NCBI RefSeq assembly: GCF_028471945.1
Contig: NZ_CP110128.1
Coordinates: 5,010,501-5,074,500 of the forward strand
Direction of reading: 5' to 3'
DNA from: Pseudomonas sp. WJP1
GTDB taxonomy: Bacteria; Pseudomonadota; Gammaproteobacteria; Pseudomonadales; Pseudomonadaceae
Length of the DNA: 64,000 bases
Under the pieces are notes generated by a model. It did not search any database. It had not been told where the DNA came from and saw only the letters and a list, made by a program, of their open reading frames with translations. Position numbers and translations under genes: made by a program. Each line of letters opens with the position of its first letter. The first letter of the stretch is position 1. Shown here piece by piece: positions 10,421-21,784 of the stretch.

Positions 10421-11089
10421 TTAGCCACGCTCTGGCTGAAAGCGCACGACAAACCCCTTGAGGTTCTGTTGGCGGTTCAACAGGTCACGCAGGCGATCGG
10501 CTTCTGCACGCTCGATCAGCGGCCCGACAAACACGCGATTCTTGCCATCGGCCGTACGGATGTAGGCATTGTAACCCTGGCTGCGCAGGGTTTTTTGCAG
10601 CTTTTCCGCGCTTTCGCGATTGGCCAGACTGGCCAGTTGCACCGACCAACTGACCGACAGGCCATTGGCGTCGACGCGGCTTTGGCTGGTATCGGGCTTG
10701 CCCGATGCGGCGGTGATCGGTTGCGACGGCGGCGTGGCGGGTTTGGCCGCCAGCGCCGGGACAGGGGCTGGCGCAGGGGGCGGCGTGACCGGCTTGGCGG
10801 CAGGTGCCGGTGCTGCAGGTGCAACCGGTGCAACCGGTGCTTCCTGCTGGGCGATTTCTTCGTCGCTCGGCACAGGCTCCTGTGGCAGGGCTTGCGGCTC
10901 AGGCACCACCACCGGCTCCACCTGCACTTGCGGCATCGCCGGTGCTTGCGGCGCGGCCGGGGCCTGGACCGTCACCTGACGCTGTTCATCCTGGCGGGAA
11001 AACAGCATTGGCAGGAAAATCACCGCCAGCGCTACCAGGACCAGGGCGCCGACCATCCGCTGTTTGTAAGCCTTATCCAGCAATGCCAT
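10421..11089 (-). CDS. dedD: DedD-like SPOR-domain cell division protein
   Basis: A 222-residue bitopic membrane protein. Residues 1-12 are cytoplasmic, residues 13-31 (VGALVLVALAVIFLPMLF) form one membrane helix, residues 45-140 are a Pro/Ala/Val-rich periplasmic linker, and about 145-222 form a SPOR domain (SWSVQLASLANRESAEKL to the end) that binds denuded septal peptidoglycan. The start at 11089 gives [11 protein letters not shown] and overlaps folC by 17 bases. A longer frame upstream is inside folC. The low-complexity linker explains the repetitive DNA here. Confidence 0.9.
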   Translation of the reverse strand: MALLDKAYKQRMVGALVLVALAVIFLPMLFSRQDEQRQVTVQAPAAPQAPAMPQVQVEPVVVPEPQALPQEPVPSDEEIAQQEAPVAPVAPAAPAPAAKPVTPPPAPAPVPALAAKPATPPSQPITAASGKPDTSQSRVDANGLSVSWSVQLASLANRESAEKLQKTLRSQGYNAYIRTADGKNRVFVGPLIERAEADRLRDLLNRQQNLKGFVVRFQPERG

Positions 11090-12380
11090 TTGCCGCTTCC
11101 TCCGTGGAGCGCCGGGCCAGCCACTCAAGGGCCTCGGCAACACAATAGAATGATCCGAACAACAGAATCTCGTCGTCGCTCGTCGCCTGCGCACACTGCC
11201 CTTCCAGGGCGGCGGCCACGCTATCATAGGACGTCACCGAAGCACCGCGCTTGTCCAGCGCCTCGCGCAAGTCGACCACCGGTCGCGCCCGGGGCGAATC
11301 CAGAGGCGCGACAGCCCAGTGCTCGACACTAGCACTCAATTCGCCAATGACACCATCCAGATCCTTGTCTGCCAACAATCCGAATACCGCCAGACGCTTG
11401 CCGACCGGTGGACGGCTGGCCAGGCGGCGGGCCAGATACTCGGCGGCGTGGGGGTTGTGCCCCACATCCAGCAACAGATTGAGGCGCTTGCCCTGCCAGT
11501 CGACCTGCCGGCGATCGAGTCGACCGACGATCCGCGTCGCTTGCAGCGCCTGGACAATCTGCGCACTCACCCAAGGCAAACCGAGCAACAGATAGGCCTG
11601 CAGTGCCAAGGCGGCGTTTTCCATCGGCAGGTCGAGCGGCGGCAAATCGTGCAATTCGACCACTTGCCCCTTGGCATCGACCCCGCGCCATTGCCAATGC
11701 TGATCGGTCACACCCAGGTCGAAATCGCGTCCACGCAGGAAAAACGCGCAATTGAGCTCGCGCGCCTTGTCCAGCAGGGGCTGCGGGGGATTCAGGTCGC
11801 CGCAGAGCGCAGGCGCGCCCTGGCGGAAGATGCCGGCCTTCTCGAAGGCCACGGATTCGCGGGTATCACCCAGGTAATCCGCATGATCCACGCCAATGCT
11901 GGTGACCAGCGCCATGTCGGCGTCCACCACGTTGACCGTGTCCAGGCGCCCGCCCAGCCCCACTTCCAGGACCACGGCGTCGAGCCCGGACTGTTGAAAC
12001 AGCCAGAACGCCGCCAGGGTCCCCATCTCGAAATAGGTCAGGGAAGTGTCGCCGCGACCGGCTTCGACCGCAGCGAAAGCCTGGCAAAGCTCGGCGTCAG
12101 TGGCTTCGACGCCATTGACCTGCACCCGCTCGTTGTAACGCAGCAGGTGCGGAGAACTGTAGACACCGACGCGCAGGCCCTGCGCTCGCAGCAATGAAGC
12201 CACGAATGCACAGGTAGAGCCTTTGCCATTGGTGCCGGTGACCGTGATCACCCGAGGCGCCGGCTTGCCCAGTCCCATGCGGGACGCTACCTGCTGCGAG
12301 CGCTCAAGGCCCATGTCGATGGCCGAAGGGTGCAACTGCTCAAGGTAGGCGAGCCACTCGCCAAGGGTGCGTTGGGTCAT
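11073..12380 (-). CDS. folC: Bifunctional tetrahydrofolate synthase/dihydrofolate synthase
   Basis: A 435-residue Mur-ligase-like enzyme. The ATP loop [10 protein letters not shown] is at about residue 46, followed by [16 protein letters not shown], the FolC signature. It adds glutamate to dihydropteroate and polyglutamylates folates. The start overlaps the accD stop (ATGA), and the end overlaps dedD by 17 bases, forming a tight accD-folC-dedD unit. Confidence 0.96.
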   Translation of the reverse strand: MTQRTLGEWLAYLEQLHPSAIDMGLERSQQVASRMGLGKPAPRVITVTGTNGKGSTCAFVASLLRAQGLRVGVYSSPHLLRYNERVQVNGVEATDAELCQAFAAVEAGRGDTSLTYFEMGTLAAFWLFQQSGLDAVVLEVGLGGRLDTVNVVDADMALVTSIGVDHADYLGDTRESVAFEKAGIFRQGAPALCGDLNPPQPLLDKARELNCAFFLRGRDFDLGVTDQHWQWRGVDAKGQVVELHDLPPLDLPMENAALALQAYLLLGLPWVSAQIVQALQATRIVGRLDRRQVDWQGKRLNLLLDVGHNPHAAEYLARRLASRPPVGKRLAVFGLLADKDLDGVIGELSASVEHWAVAPLDSPRARPVVDLREALDKRGASVTSYDSVAAALEGQCAQATSDDEILLFGSFYCVAEALEWLARRSTEEAANGIAG

Positions 12381-13297
12381 ATGTTTGCAGGCACCGGTGG
12401 AACCACGACTGGCTCGATTGGCGCAGCGACGAATTTCGGCGTCGGCAGGCCCATCATTTGCGCCAGCAGGTTACCCAGGCGCGGGCGCAGCTCCTGACGG
12501 TGGATGATCATGTCGATCGCGCCGTGCTCCAGCAGGAACTCGCTGCGCTGGAAGCCCTCAGGCAGCTTTTCACGAACGGTTTGTTCGATTACGCGTGGAC
12601 CGGCGAAGCCGATCAGGGCTTTTGGTTCGCCAACGATCACGTCGCCCAGCATCGCCAGGCTGGCGGAAACACCGCCGTAAACCGGGTCGGTCAGCACGGA
12701 AATGAACGGAATGCCTTCTTCACGCAGACGCGCCAGCACCGCGGAGGTCTTGGCCATTTGCATCAGCGAGATCAGGGCTTCCTGCATCCGCGCGCCACCG
12801 GAGGCGGAGAAGCAGATCATCGGGCAGCGTTTTTCCAGCGCGTAGTTGGCGGCGCGCACGAAGCGCTCACCGACGATGGCGCCCATCGAACCACCCATGA
12901 AGGAGAATTCGAACGCCGAAACCACCACGGGCATGCCCAGCAGGGTACCGCTCATCGAGATCAGCGCGTCTTTCTCGCCGGTCTGCTTCTGCGCTGCGGT
13001 CAGGCGATCCTTGTACTTCTTGCCGTCGCGGAATTTCAGGCGGTCAACCGGCTCCAGGTCAGCACCCAGTTCGGTACGACCTTCGGCATCGAGGAAAATG
13101 TCGATACGGGCGCGCGCGCCGATACGCATGTGGTGATTGCACTTGGGGCAAACGTCCAGGGTCTTTTCCAGCTCCGGACGATACAGCACAGCCTCGCAAG
13201 ACGGGCATTTGTGCCAAAGACCTTCAGGCACCGAGCTCTTCTTGACCTCGGAACGCATGATCGAAGGGATCAGTTTGTCTACTAACCAGTTGCTCAT
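12377..13297 (-). CDS. accD: Acetyl-CoA carboxylase carboxyltransferase subunit beta
   Basis: A 306-residue AccD with an N-terminal zinc ribbon made by two CPxC pairs (CPSC at about 28 and CPKC at about 50). The crotonase-like core includes [10 protein letters not shown]. With AccA it transfers the carboxyl group from biotin to acetyl-CoA to form malonyl-CoA. It is followed by folC with a four-base overlap. Confidence 0.97.
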   Translation of the reverse strand: MSNWLVDKLIPSIMRSEVKKSSVPEGLWHKCPSCEAVLYRPELEKTLDVCPKCNHHMRIGARARIDIFLDAEGRTELGADLEPVDRLKFRDGKKYKDRLTAAQKQTGEKDALISMSGTLLGMPVVVSAFEFSFMGGSMGAIVGERFVRAANYALEKRCPMICFSASGGARMQEALISLMQMAKTSAVLARLREEGIPFISVLTDPVYGGVSASLAMLGDVIVGEPKALIGFAGPRVIEQTVREKLPEGFQRSEFLLEHGAIDMIIHRQELRPRLGNLLAQMMGLPTPKFVAAPIEPVVVPPVPANI

Positions 13298-13487
13298 GCT
13301 TTCTTTCTCCAGTACCGGCGGCCCGAACGCTCTGGTTCGCAGCCCCGCGTATGCCCTTGAGCTAAATTCATGTGTGCGGCGATGTTCGATGGGTGCCGGG
13401 TCAGTGCAGCGTGACCTGCGTACACCCCATCAATCCTCAGCCGTTTTGTACAGTGCAGTGGACGGCGGCAGTCTGCCAGCCGTCACA
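13298..13487. other. accD-trpF intergenic region
   Basis: A 190-base gap between two minus-strand genes. It presumably contains the accD promoter, but I see no clear -35/-10 pair. No gene. Confidence 0.4.
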
Positions 13488-14126
13488 TCAACGTGGGAGC
13501 TCCTGTGAGCTTCTGCGTACCGCGTCGATGAACGCCTGAATCTTTGCGTGATCCTTGATGCCCTTGCTCGCCTCTACCCCGCCGCTGACATCCACGGCAT
13601 AAGGTCGAACCCGGGCCACCGCCTCGGCGACGTTTTCCGGGGTCAGGCCGCCCGCCAGGATAATCGGCTTGCTCAGGCCTTGCGGTATCAACGACCAGTC
13701 GAATGCCTGACCGGTTCCACCGGGAACGCCTTCGACATAGGCGTCGAGCAAAATACCGCTGGCACCGGGATAAGCGTCGCAGGCCGCCGCGATATCATCC
13801 CCCGCCTTGACCCGCAGGGCCTTGATGTACGGACGATGCCAGCCCTCGCAGTCCTCTGCCGTTTCATCGCCATGGAACTGCAGCAGGTCCAGCGGCACGG
13901 CGTCGAGGATTTCTCCCAGCTCGCAGCGGCTGGCGTTGACGAACAAGCCCACGGTGGTGACGAACGGCGGCAACGCCTTGATGATCGCGCGCGCTTGCTG
14001 GAACGTCACGCCCCGCGGGCTCTTGGCGTAGAACACAAAGCCGATGGCATCGGCCCCGGCCTCGACCGCCGCCAACGCATCTTCCATGCGGGTAATCCCG
14101 CAAATCTTGCTGCGAACGGCTGACAT
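13488..14126 (-). CDS. trpF: Phosphoribosylanthranilate isomerase
   Basis: A 212-residue TIM barrel. The N-terminal KICGITR motif with its catalytic Cys, the mid LLQFHGDE motif, and the C-terminal AGGLTPENV and DVSGGVE phosphate-binding motifs are all present. It converts phosphoribosylanthranilate to CdRP in tryptophan synthesis. As is usual in Pseudomonas, trpF stands apart from the other trp genes, downstream of truA. Confidence 0.97.
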   Translation of the reverse strand: MSAVRSKICGITRMEDALAAVEAGADAIGFVFYAKSPRGVTFQQARAIIKALPPFVTTVGLFVNASRCELGEILDAVPLDLLQFHGDETAEDCEGWHRPYIKALRVKAGDDIAAACDAYPGASGILLDAYVEGVPGGTGQAFDWSLIPQGLSKPIILAGGLTPENVAEAVARVRPYAVDVSGGVEASKGIKDHAKIQAFIDAVRRSSQELPR

Positions 14127-14189
14127 GTCGAGAAATCCTCACGGTAAATCCGGGAAAGTCCCGGATGGTAACAAAAGCGTTCGAAGGCG

Positions 14190-15014
14190 TCAGCCGTCAA
14201 GTTCGCTGAAACCGGTAAGGAAATGTGGGCCGATGTAACGCTCGGGCAACTGGAACTCGTCGCGGTACTCGACCTGCACCAGATACAGGCCGAACGGATG
14301 CGCCGTCACCCCGCCGGAACGGCGAATTCGGCTCTCCAGCACTTCCTTCATCCACTCCACCGGACGCTCGCCGGCACCGATGGTCATCAGCACGCCGGCA
14401 ATGTTGCGCACCATGTGGTGCAGGAAGGCGCTGGCGCGGATATCCAGCACGATCATCTTGCCGTGGCGCGTGACGCGCAGGTGATGCAGCTCCTTGATCG
14501 GCGACTTGGCCTGGCACTGGCCGGCACGGAAAGCGCTGAAATCGTGGGTACCCACCAGGTACCGGGCCGCCTCGGCCATGCGCTCGACGTCCAGCGGACG
14601 ATGGTTCCAGGTGATTTCTTCGTTCAGGTGCGCCGGTCGGATCTGGTCGTTGTAGATCACGTAGCGATAGCGCCGGGCAATGGCCTTGAACCGGGCATGA
14701 AAGTGCGCCGGCATGACCTTGGCCCAACTGACGCTGACATCGTGCGGCAAATTGATATTGGCGCCCATGACCCAGGCCTTCATCGAACGCTCTACTTGCG
14801 TGTCGAAGTGCACCACCTGGCCACACGCATGCACGCCGGCATCGGTACGCCCGGCGCACAGCAGCGAAACGGGAGAGTCGGCCACCTTGGACAAGGCGTT
14901 TTCGAGGGTTTCCTGCACCGTGAGCACGCCAGAGGCCTGTCGCTGCCAGCCACGGTAACGCGAGCCCTTGTATTCAACGCCCAACGCGATCCGGAAAAAG
15001 CCATCGGCCGCCAT
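14190..15014 (-). CDS. truA: tRNA pseudouridine(38-40) synthase
   Basis: A 274-residue enzyme from ATG 15014 (MAADGFFRIALGVEYKGSRY). The catalytic Asp lies in CAGRTDAGVHA. TruA makes pseudouridine at positions 38-40 of many tRNAs. The frame is open to 15071, and in-frame ATG 15071 or TTG starts would add up to 19 residues that look unlike the family. Neither start has a strong ribosome-binding site, so the exact start is uncertain. Confidence 0.93.
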   Translation of the reverse strand: MAADGFFRIALGVEYKGSRYRGWQRQASGVLTVQETLENALSKVADSPVSLLCAGRTDAGVHACGQVVHFDTQVERSMKAWVMGANINLPHDVSVSWAKVMPAHFHARFKAIARRYRYVIYNDQIRPAHLNEEITWNHRPLDVERMAEAARYLVGTHDFSAFRAGQCQAKSPIKELHHLRVTRHGKMIVLDIRASAFLHHMVRNIAGVLMTIGAGERPVEWMKEVLESRIRRSGGVTAHPFGLYLVQVEYRDEFQLPERYIGPHFLTGFSELDG

Positions 15015-15138
15015 TTCGGCGGCCGGGTTATCTATGTTTGCCAAGGAGTGACAGCCTGCTGATGTACGCAAAGGGGGGCATTATAAGGCTGTCGAGCAGG
15101 GACGCCAGTACAACAGAGGGTCCTGTGGTGAATGGGAT

Positions 15139-15233
15139 GCCGCTATCGCGAGCAGGCTCACTCCTACAGTGGACCGCGTTTCTTCAGGCAAAACGCCTTC
15201 CCCTGTAGGAGCGAGCCTGCTCGCGATAGCGGC
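15139..15233. repeat. Inverted REP pair
   Basis: The outer arms gccgctatcgcgagcaggct and its complement ending at 15233 enclose a 30-40 base loop. One arm reads ctcactcctacag and the other ctgtaggagcgag, so the arms differ by a few bases. Confidence 0.85.
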
Positions 15234-15261
15234 AGCACAGACAGCATCACATCGCCCGCAA

Positions 15262-15292
15262 ACAAAAACGGCAGCCCCAATGGGCTGCCGCT
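15262..15292 (-). terminator. Rho-independent terminator of fimV
   Basis: On the minus strand the stem CGGCAGCCC/GGGCTGCCG (15269-15290) is followed by TTTTTG. It lies 25 bases after the fimV stop. Confidence 0.85.
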
Positions 15293-15314
15293 TTGTCTAC
15301 AAACGGTCAATCAC

Positions 15315-18008
15315 TCAAGCCAGGCGCGCGAGCATCTCCTTGGCTTCGCTCTTCTGGCCGTCGTCGCCTTCAGTCACCACCTCGTTGAGGATGTCACGGG
15401 CACCGTCATTGTCGCCCATGTCGATGTAGGCCTGGGCCAGATCCAGCTTGGTGGCGACTTCGTCGGTACCAGCCAGGAAATCGAATTCCGGCTCGTCATC
15501 CACGGTTGCCAGGGCGTCATCGACCGTGAAACTTGGCTCACTGATGCTTTGGGACAGGTTCTCCAGCTCGGCGCTGATGTCATCCAGCTCAGGGGTCAAT
15601 GCCTGCGCAGGCGCCGGAACGTCCATTTCATCAGCCAGGGACAAATCGAAATCAGCCGGCAGGTCCAGATCGTCCAGGGTCACTTGCGGCACGTCCGGCG
15701 CTGGCGCGGCCGGCTGGTCCTTGACGTCTTCATCCAGGCTCAGCAGGAAATCGTCCTCGGCCAGGATCGCCGGCGTTGGCTCGCCACCAAGGTCCATGTC
15801 CAAGTCGAACTCCGACAGGTCATCGAGGTTTTCCTTGATTTCAGTCTGCTGCTGCAGGACCGACTCGAAACTCAGGTCATCGTCCAGCGGGAAATCTTCC
15901 AGATCGGCCAGGGTTGTTTCCGGCTCCGGCGCTGGTTCTGGTGCTGGCTCCGGCGCAACCGTTACCGGCGTGACGTTTTCCAGGTCATCCAGGCTCAGGT
16001 CGAACGCGCTGTCAAAGTCGTCATCGACCGCAGCCGGCGCTTGCGGCTCGTCGAGCAACAGGTCCTTGACGTACTGTGCGTCCAGCTCGGCGGCGACGGC
16101 CGCAGCGGCAATACCGCCAGCAGCGACCAGCGCCATGGCCGGGAAACGGCTCTTGAGCTTTTCGACCTGGGCATAGTTGTCGCCGTTGGCTACCAACTGG
16201 CGTTCCTGGACCACGAACGCGTCGCGATCGCCCTGCAAACCGTAGACTTCCATCAGCTTGAGGCGCAAATCGCTGCGCTGCGGCTCTTGTTTGACGCCTG
16301 CCTCCAGCAACGTGACCGCCTGATTCAGGCGACCACCGTCGATGTGCAACTGCGCGCGGTCCAGCACATCGTCGGAATGCTCGGCGGCGGGCGACACCAG
16401 CGGCGCGGCAATCGGCGGCGTGACCACGACCGGGGCGATCACCGGGGCGGGTGCTGGAGCTGGAGCTGGAGCTGGTTCTGGAGCCGGTGCAGTGGCAAGT
16501 TTCGGGCTCGGCGGCTCAACCTCTTCCAGGTCGTCGAAGATGCCTTTAGACAGGTCAAGCTCGGAGGAAAACTCCTGCTCTTCGGCCAGGGCGCGAGCCA
16601 TGCGCAGATGTTTCTCGGCTTCCTGCTGGGCTTTGCGGCGACGGGCCAGCAACAGCAGCAACAGCAGCGCTACCACTGCCCCGCCACCCGCCAGGCCCAG
16701 CAGCCACGGATTGGTCAGCAATTCATTGAATTTATGCTCGTCCGAGGCTGCAGGCGTCGGTTCGACCGGCGTTTCTGCCGGGGCCGGAGCAGGAGTCGCT
16801 TCTGGCGCCGCTTCAGCCGGGGCAGGCGCCGGCGCCGCTGCTTCGGCCGGAGTTGGAACAGGCGCTTCGGCAGGGGTTGCCGCAGGATCGGCGGGCAGCT
16901 CAGCCGGGATCGCCGCAGCGGTCGCCGTTGCCGCCGGCGTTCCCGCCGCACCTTCGGCCTGCAATTTGGCCAGTTGGTTGTTCTTCAGCTCAATGAGGCG
17001 TTGCAGCTTGTCCATCTGACTTTGCAGATCGGTCATGCGGCTTTTCAGTTCAGCGCTGTCACGGCGCTTGGTATCGAGGCTTTCCTGGGTTACCGCCAGC
17101 TGGTTGTTCAAGGCCTTGGCATCGCCTGCGGCGCCCTTGCCCCTGGCCTTGCCGGATTCGGCGGAAACCAGGCTCAGCTTGTCCTGGCCAGCTTGCGTGG
17201 AAACGGTTTCACCGCGACCGCGATTGGTCGCATCGAGCTGCTGCTGGCCTGCACCCGGCTTGGCGACATAACGACGCCCCTGACGCCAGGCGGTGTTTTG
17301 CGCAGCCACTTCGGCGATGGCCTTCGATTGCGGCAGGCTCGTGCTTTGGGCCTGATCCGGCAGGCGCAACACCTGACCGGTCTTGAGCCGGTTGATGTTG
17401 CCATCGATGAAGGCATCCGGGTTCAGCGCCTGGATGGCCAGCATGGTTTGTTGAATCGAACCGCCATTACGCGCCTTCGCGGCGATTTCCCACAGGGTAT
17501 CGCGCCGCGTGGTGGTGTATTCGGACGGCTGGGTCGCGCCGGTGACGGGCGTAGTACCGGTTTGAACAGGTGCAGGTTGCGCGGCCGCCTCAGCGGTCTG
17601 CGGCGAGAATTTGGACGGATCGAGCAGCACGCTGTAATCGCGCAACAGACGACCGTTGGGCCACATCACCTGAACCAGGAATTTCACCATCGGCTCGGTC
17701 AGGGGCTTGCTGGAGGTCACGCGCAGGATGCTTTTACCGCTGGCATTGAGCACCGGGGTAAAGGTCAGGTCGTTGAGAAACGCCTGGCGGTCGACACCGG
17801 CCTTGGCGAAATCTTCAGGAGAAGCCAGGCTGGGCACCACTTCGGCAGCGGTGAGTTCCTTGACGTCGAGCAACTCGATTTCGGCCACCAGCGGCTGGTT
17901 CAGCGTCGACTTCAGGGTCAGTTCCCCGAGCCCGAGGGCATGCGCCATACCGGAGGACAGCGCCGAGGCGGCCGCTATTGCTAACACCAGTTTGCGAACT
18001 TGAACCAT
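15315..18008 (-). CDS. fimV: FimV-family polar hub protein
   Basis: An 897-residue protein with an N-terminal signal peptide (cleavage likely after AHA, about residue 24). It has a FimV N-terminal domain, then a LysM peptidoglycan-binding domain at about 163-215 (DTLWEIAAKA to GQVLRLP). A coiled coil lies at about 300-345, followed by a Pro/Ala/Glu-rich linker, one membrane helix near residue 435 (LAGGGAVVALLLLLLLARRR) and a very acidic cytoplasmic region. A TPR-like FimV C-terminal domain ends in SEAKEMLARLA. In P. aeruginosa FimV supports type IV pilus assembly, twitching and polar localisation. The Pro/Ala and Asp/Glu runs account for the long spurious open frames on the opposite strand. 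Confidence 0.95.
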   Translation of the reverse strand: MVQVRKLVLAIAAASALSSGMAHALGLGELTLKSTLNQPLVAEIELLDVKELTAAEVVPSLASPEDFAKAGVDRQAFLNDLTFTPVLNASGKSILRVTSSKPLTEPMVKFLVQVMWPNGRLLRDYSVLLDPSKFSPQTAEAAAQPAPVQTGTTPVTGATQPSEYTTTRRDTLWEIAAKARNGGSIQQTMLAIQALNPDAFIDGNINRLKTGQVLRLPDQAQSTSLPQSKAIAEVAAQNTAWRQGRRYVAKPGAGQQQLDATNRGRGETVSTQAGQDKLSLVSAESGKARGKGAAGDAKALNNQLAVTQESLDTKRRDSAELKSRMTDLQSQMDKLQRLIELKNNQLAKLQAEGAAGTPAATATAAAIPAELPADPAATPAEAPVPTPAEAAAPAPAPAEAAPEATPAPAPAETPVEPTPAASDEHKFNELLTNPWLLGLAGGGAVVALLLLLLLARRRKAQQEAEKHLRMARALAEEQEFSSELDLSKGIFDDLEEVEPPSPKLATAPAPEPAPAPAPAPAPVIAPVVVTPPIAAPLVSPAAEHSDDVLDRAQLHIDGGRLNQAVTLLEAGVKQEPQRSDLRLKLMEVYGLQGDRDAFVVQERQLVANGDNYAQVEKLKSRFPAMALVAAGGIAAAAVAAELDAQYVKDLLLDEPQAPAAVDDDFDSAFDLSLDDLENVTPVTVAPEPAPEPAPEPETTLADLEDFPLDDDLSFESVLQQQTEIKENLDDLSEFDLDMDLGGEPTPAILAEDDFLLSLDEDVKDQPAAPAPDVPQVTLDDLDLPADFDLSLADEMDVPAPAQALTPELDDISAELENLSQSISEPSFTVDDALATVDDEPEFDFLAGTDEVATKLDLAQAYIDMGDNDGARDILNEVVTEGDDGQKSEAKEMLARLA

Positions 18009-18185
18009 AGCTTATCCTTAGTTTTCACATTCCTCGGCCAGCGAGGCAGATAGCCGCTGCCGTAAGGCATTGCGCGCGGGCGAAGGTCGCCGCGCGCGAT
18101 CGTTTCATGCATGCCCTGCAAAGTCCTTCAGGGCGGCTCGCCTTCGACATTACGGCCAAGCATGACGCTCGTTTGGAAGTATCTT

Positions 18186-19196
18186 TTACAGCAGGTCTTT
18201 TATCAACAATTCGGCCACCTGCACAGCATTGAGCGCCGCGCCTTTGCGTACGTTATCTGACGTCAGCCACACATTAAGTTCCGACGGTTCGTCGATCCCC
18301 AGGCGCACCCGACCAACGTAGACCACATCCTGCCCTACCGCATCACCGACCGCTGTCGGGTAATCGCCGGCTTCCACCAGCTCGATGCCGGGCGCGTCTT
18401 CGAGCGCGGCGTTGACCTTTGCCAGGTCGATGTCGCTCGCGCACTGCAGGGTCACGCTATAGCTATCGCCAAAAAACACCGGGGCTTGAATGCAAGTGAC
18501 GGAAATCTTCAAAGCAGGCAACGCCATGACCTGACGCAGTTCGCGCACCAGACGCTTTTCCAGCAGGGTATGGCCCTGCTCATCCGGCTTGCCGACCTGA
18601 GCCAGCAGGTTGAAGGCCATCTGCCGGTCAAAGAAGGTCGGCTCCAGTGGGCGCACATTCAGCAGTTCGGCGGTTTGCCGGGCCAGCTCGGTCACGGCTT
18701 CGCGGCCCTGTGCAGAAACCGCCAGGCTGGCGGTCAGGTTGATGCGTTGCAAATCGAGCAGCCCCAGCAGGGGTGCGAGCAACACCGCCAAGGTGGTGGC
18801 CGCCGGGCTCGGGCTGCTGACCTGGAATGGCTTTTTCAGGCCGGCCAGCACTTGCGCATTCGCCTCCGGGACAACCTGTGGCGCCTGGTCGGCCGGCAAG
18901 GCGCCGGACAGATCGATGACCGAGCAACCGGCCGCCGTGGCGCGTGCGGCGAAACTCAAGGTGGCTGCCGGGCCCGCGGCGAAGAACACCAGCTGGACCT
19001 TGCTGAAATCGAACTCATCGGCTTCGCGCACACGCACGTTCTTGCCGCGGTACGGCACCGAACTGCCGGCGGATTCGCTGCTGGCCAGCAGATGCAGGCT
19101 GCCGATCGGAAAATCACGCTCTTCAAGGATCTGCACCAGCGTTTCGCCGACAGTACCGGTGGCGCCGATCACGGCAATATCAATGGTCTGGCTCAT
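18186..19196 (-). CDS. Aspartate-semialdehyde dehydrogenase paralogue lacking the catalytic Cys (Usg-like)
   Basis: A 336-residue protein with the Asd fold. The Rossmann motif GATGTVGE is at 11-18. Where true Asd enzymes have NCT with the nucleophilic Cys, this protein reads SSPSPAAT (127-134), with Pro131 at the Cys position. It is therefore unlikely to be an active dehydrogenase. Usg-1-type paralogues occur near asd and truA in enterics and pseudomonads; their function is unknown. The start ATG 19196 precedes the Rossmann strand directly. The upstream open frame to 19304 runs through a REP and was rejected. Confidence 0.88.
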   Translation of the reverse strand: MSQTIDIAVIGATGTVGETLVQILEERDFPIGSLHLLASSESAGSSVPYRGKNVRVREADEFDFSKVQLVFFAAGPAATLSFAARATAAGCSVIDLSGALPADQAPQVVPEANAQVLAGLKKPFQVSSPSPAATTLAVLLAPLLGLLDLQRINLTASLAVSAQGREAVTELARQTAELLNVRPLEPTFFDRQMAFNLLAQVGKPDEQGHTLLEKRLVRELRQVMALPALKISVTCIQAPVFFGDSYSVTLQCASDIDLAKVNAALEDAPGIELVEAGDYPTAVGDAVGQDVVYVGRVRLGIDEPSELNVWLTSDNVRKGAALNAVQVAELLIKDLL

Positions 19197-19273
19197 GGTT
19201 TTACCTCTGGCGAAACGGGGGGAGCGGCACTTTACCGGGTGGGGGGCATGCAGGCAATTCTGTGGCACCCAAG

Positions 19274-19379
19274 CTGGCCTCATCGCTGGCAAGCCAGCTC
19301 CCACAGAGATCGTTGTCGAACCTTATTTTGTGTGCACCACTGTAACCTGTGGGAGCTGGCTTGCCAGCGATGAGGCCAG
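19274..19379. repeat. Inverted REP pair, GCTGGCAAGCCAGC subtype
   Basis: The arm ctggcctcatcgctggcaag and its reverse complement ending at 19379 flank about 40 bases. The inner palindrome is gctggcaagccagc rather than gcgagcaggctcgc, but the flank ctcccaca is kept. Confidence 0.85.
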
Positions 19380-19406
19380 ACCAGACCAACCGAGAAACCT
19401 CAGGCA

Positions 19407-19440
19407 TAAAAAAACCCGCGTCTCTTTCAAGGCGCGGGCT
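19407..19440 (-). terminator. Rho-independent terminator of asd
   Basis: On the minus strand the stem AGCCCGCG ... CGCGGGTT is followed by a T run. It begins about 20 bases after the asd stop. Confidence 0.85.
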
Positions 19441-19459
19441 CTTTCATAGCTTCAGTCGA

Positions 19460-20572
19460 TCAACGCTCGAGCAGGATCCGCAGCATGCGACGCAGCGGCT
19501 CGGCCGCGCCCCACAGCAGTTGGTCGCCGACGGTGAACGCGCCGACGAACTGCGAGCCCATGTTCAGCTTGCGCAGACGGCCAACCGGGATGTTCAGGGT
19601 GCCGGTGACCTTGGTCGGGCTCAGCTCCTGCATGCTGATGTCACGGTTGTTCGGCACCAGTTTGACCCAAGGGTTGTGCTGGCTGATCAACCCTTCGATG
19701 TCGGCGATCGGCACGTCCTTGTTCAGCTTGATGGTCAGCGCCTGGCTGTGGCAGCGCATGGCGCCGATACGCACGCAGATGCCATCCACCGGGATCGGGC
19801 TCTTGAAGCGACCGAGGATCTTGTTGGTCTCGGCCTGGGCCTTCCACTCTTCACGGCTTTGACCGTTCGGCAGTTCCTTGTCGATCCACGGGATCAGGCT
19901 GCCGGCCAGCGGTACGCCGAAGTTTTCGGTCGGGTACGCGTCGCTGCGCATGGCTTCGGCCACACGACGGTCGATGTCGAGGATCGCGCTGGCCGGGTCG
20001 GCCAGTTGATCGGCAACAGCGCCGTGGGTTACGCCCATCTGCTTGATCAGCTCACGCATGTGCTGCGCGCCGCCACCCGATGCCGCCTGATAAGTCATGG
20101 CGCTCATCCACTCCACCAGGCCAGCCTCGAACAGGCCACCCAGGCCCATCAGCATCAGGCTGACGGTGCAGTTACCGCCGATGTAGTTCTTGGTACCGGC
20201 ATCCAGCTGCTGGTCGATGACCTTGCGGTTGACCGGGTCCAGCACGATGACCGCGTCATCCTGCATGCGCAGGCTCGAAGCCGCATCGATCCAGTAACCC
20301 TGCCAGCCGGCTTCGCGCAGTTTCGGGAAGACTTCGCTGGTGTAGTCGCCACCCTGGCAGGTCAGGATCACGTCGAGGGTCTTCAGCTCTTCAATGCTGT
20401 AAGCGTCCTTGAGCGGAGCAATGTCCTTGCCCACGGACGGGCCTTGGCCACCGACATTGGAAGTGGTGAAAAACACCGGCTCGATAAGATCGAAATCCTG
20501 CTCTTCCAGCATCCGCTGCATGAGCACGGAACCGACCATACCGCGCCAACCGATCAGACCTACACGTTTCAT
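19460..20572 (-). CDS. asd: Aspartate-semialdehyde dehydrogenase
   Basis: A 370-residue enzyme with Rossmann motif GWRGMVGS (8-15), catalytic Cys135 in GGNCTVSLM, and the later [11 protein letters not shown] segment. It reduces aspartyl phosphate to the semialdehyde for lysine, threonine, methionine and diaminopimelate synthesis. It lies 68 bases after leuB with a hairpin between them. The Cys-less paralogue follows downstream. Confidence 0.97.
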   Translation of the reverse strand: MKRVGLIGWRGMVGSVLMQRMLEEQDFDLIEPVFFTTSNVGGQGPSVGKDIAPLKDAYSIEELKTLDVILTCQGGDYTSEVFPKLREAGWQGYWIDAASSLRMQDDAVIVLDPVNRKVIDQQLDAGTKNYIGGNCTVSLMLMGLGGLFEAGLVEWMSAMTYQAASGGGAQHMRELIKQMGVTHGAVADQLADPASAILDIDRRVAEAMRSDAYPTENFGVPLAGSLIPWIDKELPNGQSREEWKAQAETNKILGRFKSPIPVDGICVRIGAMRCHSQALTIKLNKDVPIADIEGLISQHNPWVKLVPNNRDISMQELSPTKVTGTLNIPVGRLRKLNMGSQFVGAFTVGDQLLWGAAEPLRRMLRILLER

Positions 20573-20596
20573 CGCAACTACACCTTCTTGAAAAGT

Positions 20597-20634
20597 GGGC
20601 CGCTGCCTTTGGGGGTAAAAGTGGCAGCGGGCCC
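20597..20634 (-). terminator. Hairpin between leuB and asd (possible terminator or attenuator)
   Basis: The arms gggccgctgcc and ggcagcgggccc can pair with one bulge around a 15-base loop. On the minus strand the hairpin is followed by ACTTTTC, a weak T tract. It may reduce rather than abolish read-through from leuB into asd. Confidence 0.5.
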
Positions 20635-20640
20635 GAGAGA

Positions 20641-21723
<1,083 letters not shown>

Positions 21724-21784
21724 GCGTTCCTCATGTCATCAGTCGGTGCGCCTGGGGCGCTCCCGGAAAAAGTCTGTTAATCGC

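Larger units (their letters stand above)
15015..15314. other. truA-fimV intergenic region
   Basis: A 300-base gap with no gene. It contains an inverted REP pair (15139-15233) and the fimV terminator (15269-15290). Confidence 0.6.
19197..19459. other. asd-usg intergenic region
   Basis: A 263-base gap without a gene. It contains a GCTGGCAAGCCAGC-type REP pair and the asd terminator. Confidence 0.6.

Noticed and set aside
10720..10960. Repetitive DNA resembling a tandem repeat in dedD
   Set aside because: It encodes the Pro/Ala linker of the SPOR protein; codon bias for a low-complexity protein explains it.
15900..16960. Repeated ctggagctggagctgg-like sequence in fimV
   Set aside because: It codes for Ala/Pro repeats in the FimV linker and not a separate element.
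15132..17984. A 950-codon plus-strand open frame opposite fimV
   Set aside because: It starts inside a REP element and its Arg/Gly-rich runs are the antisense of the fimV Pro/Ala and Asp/Glu stretches.
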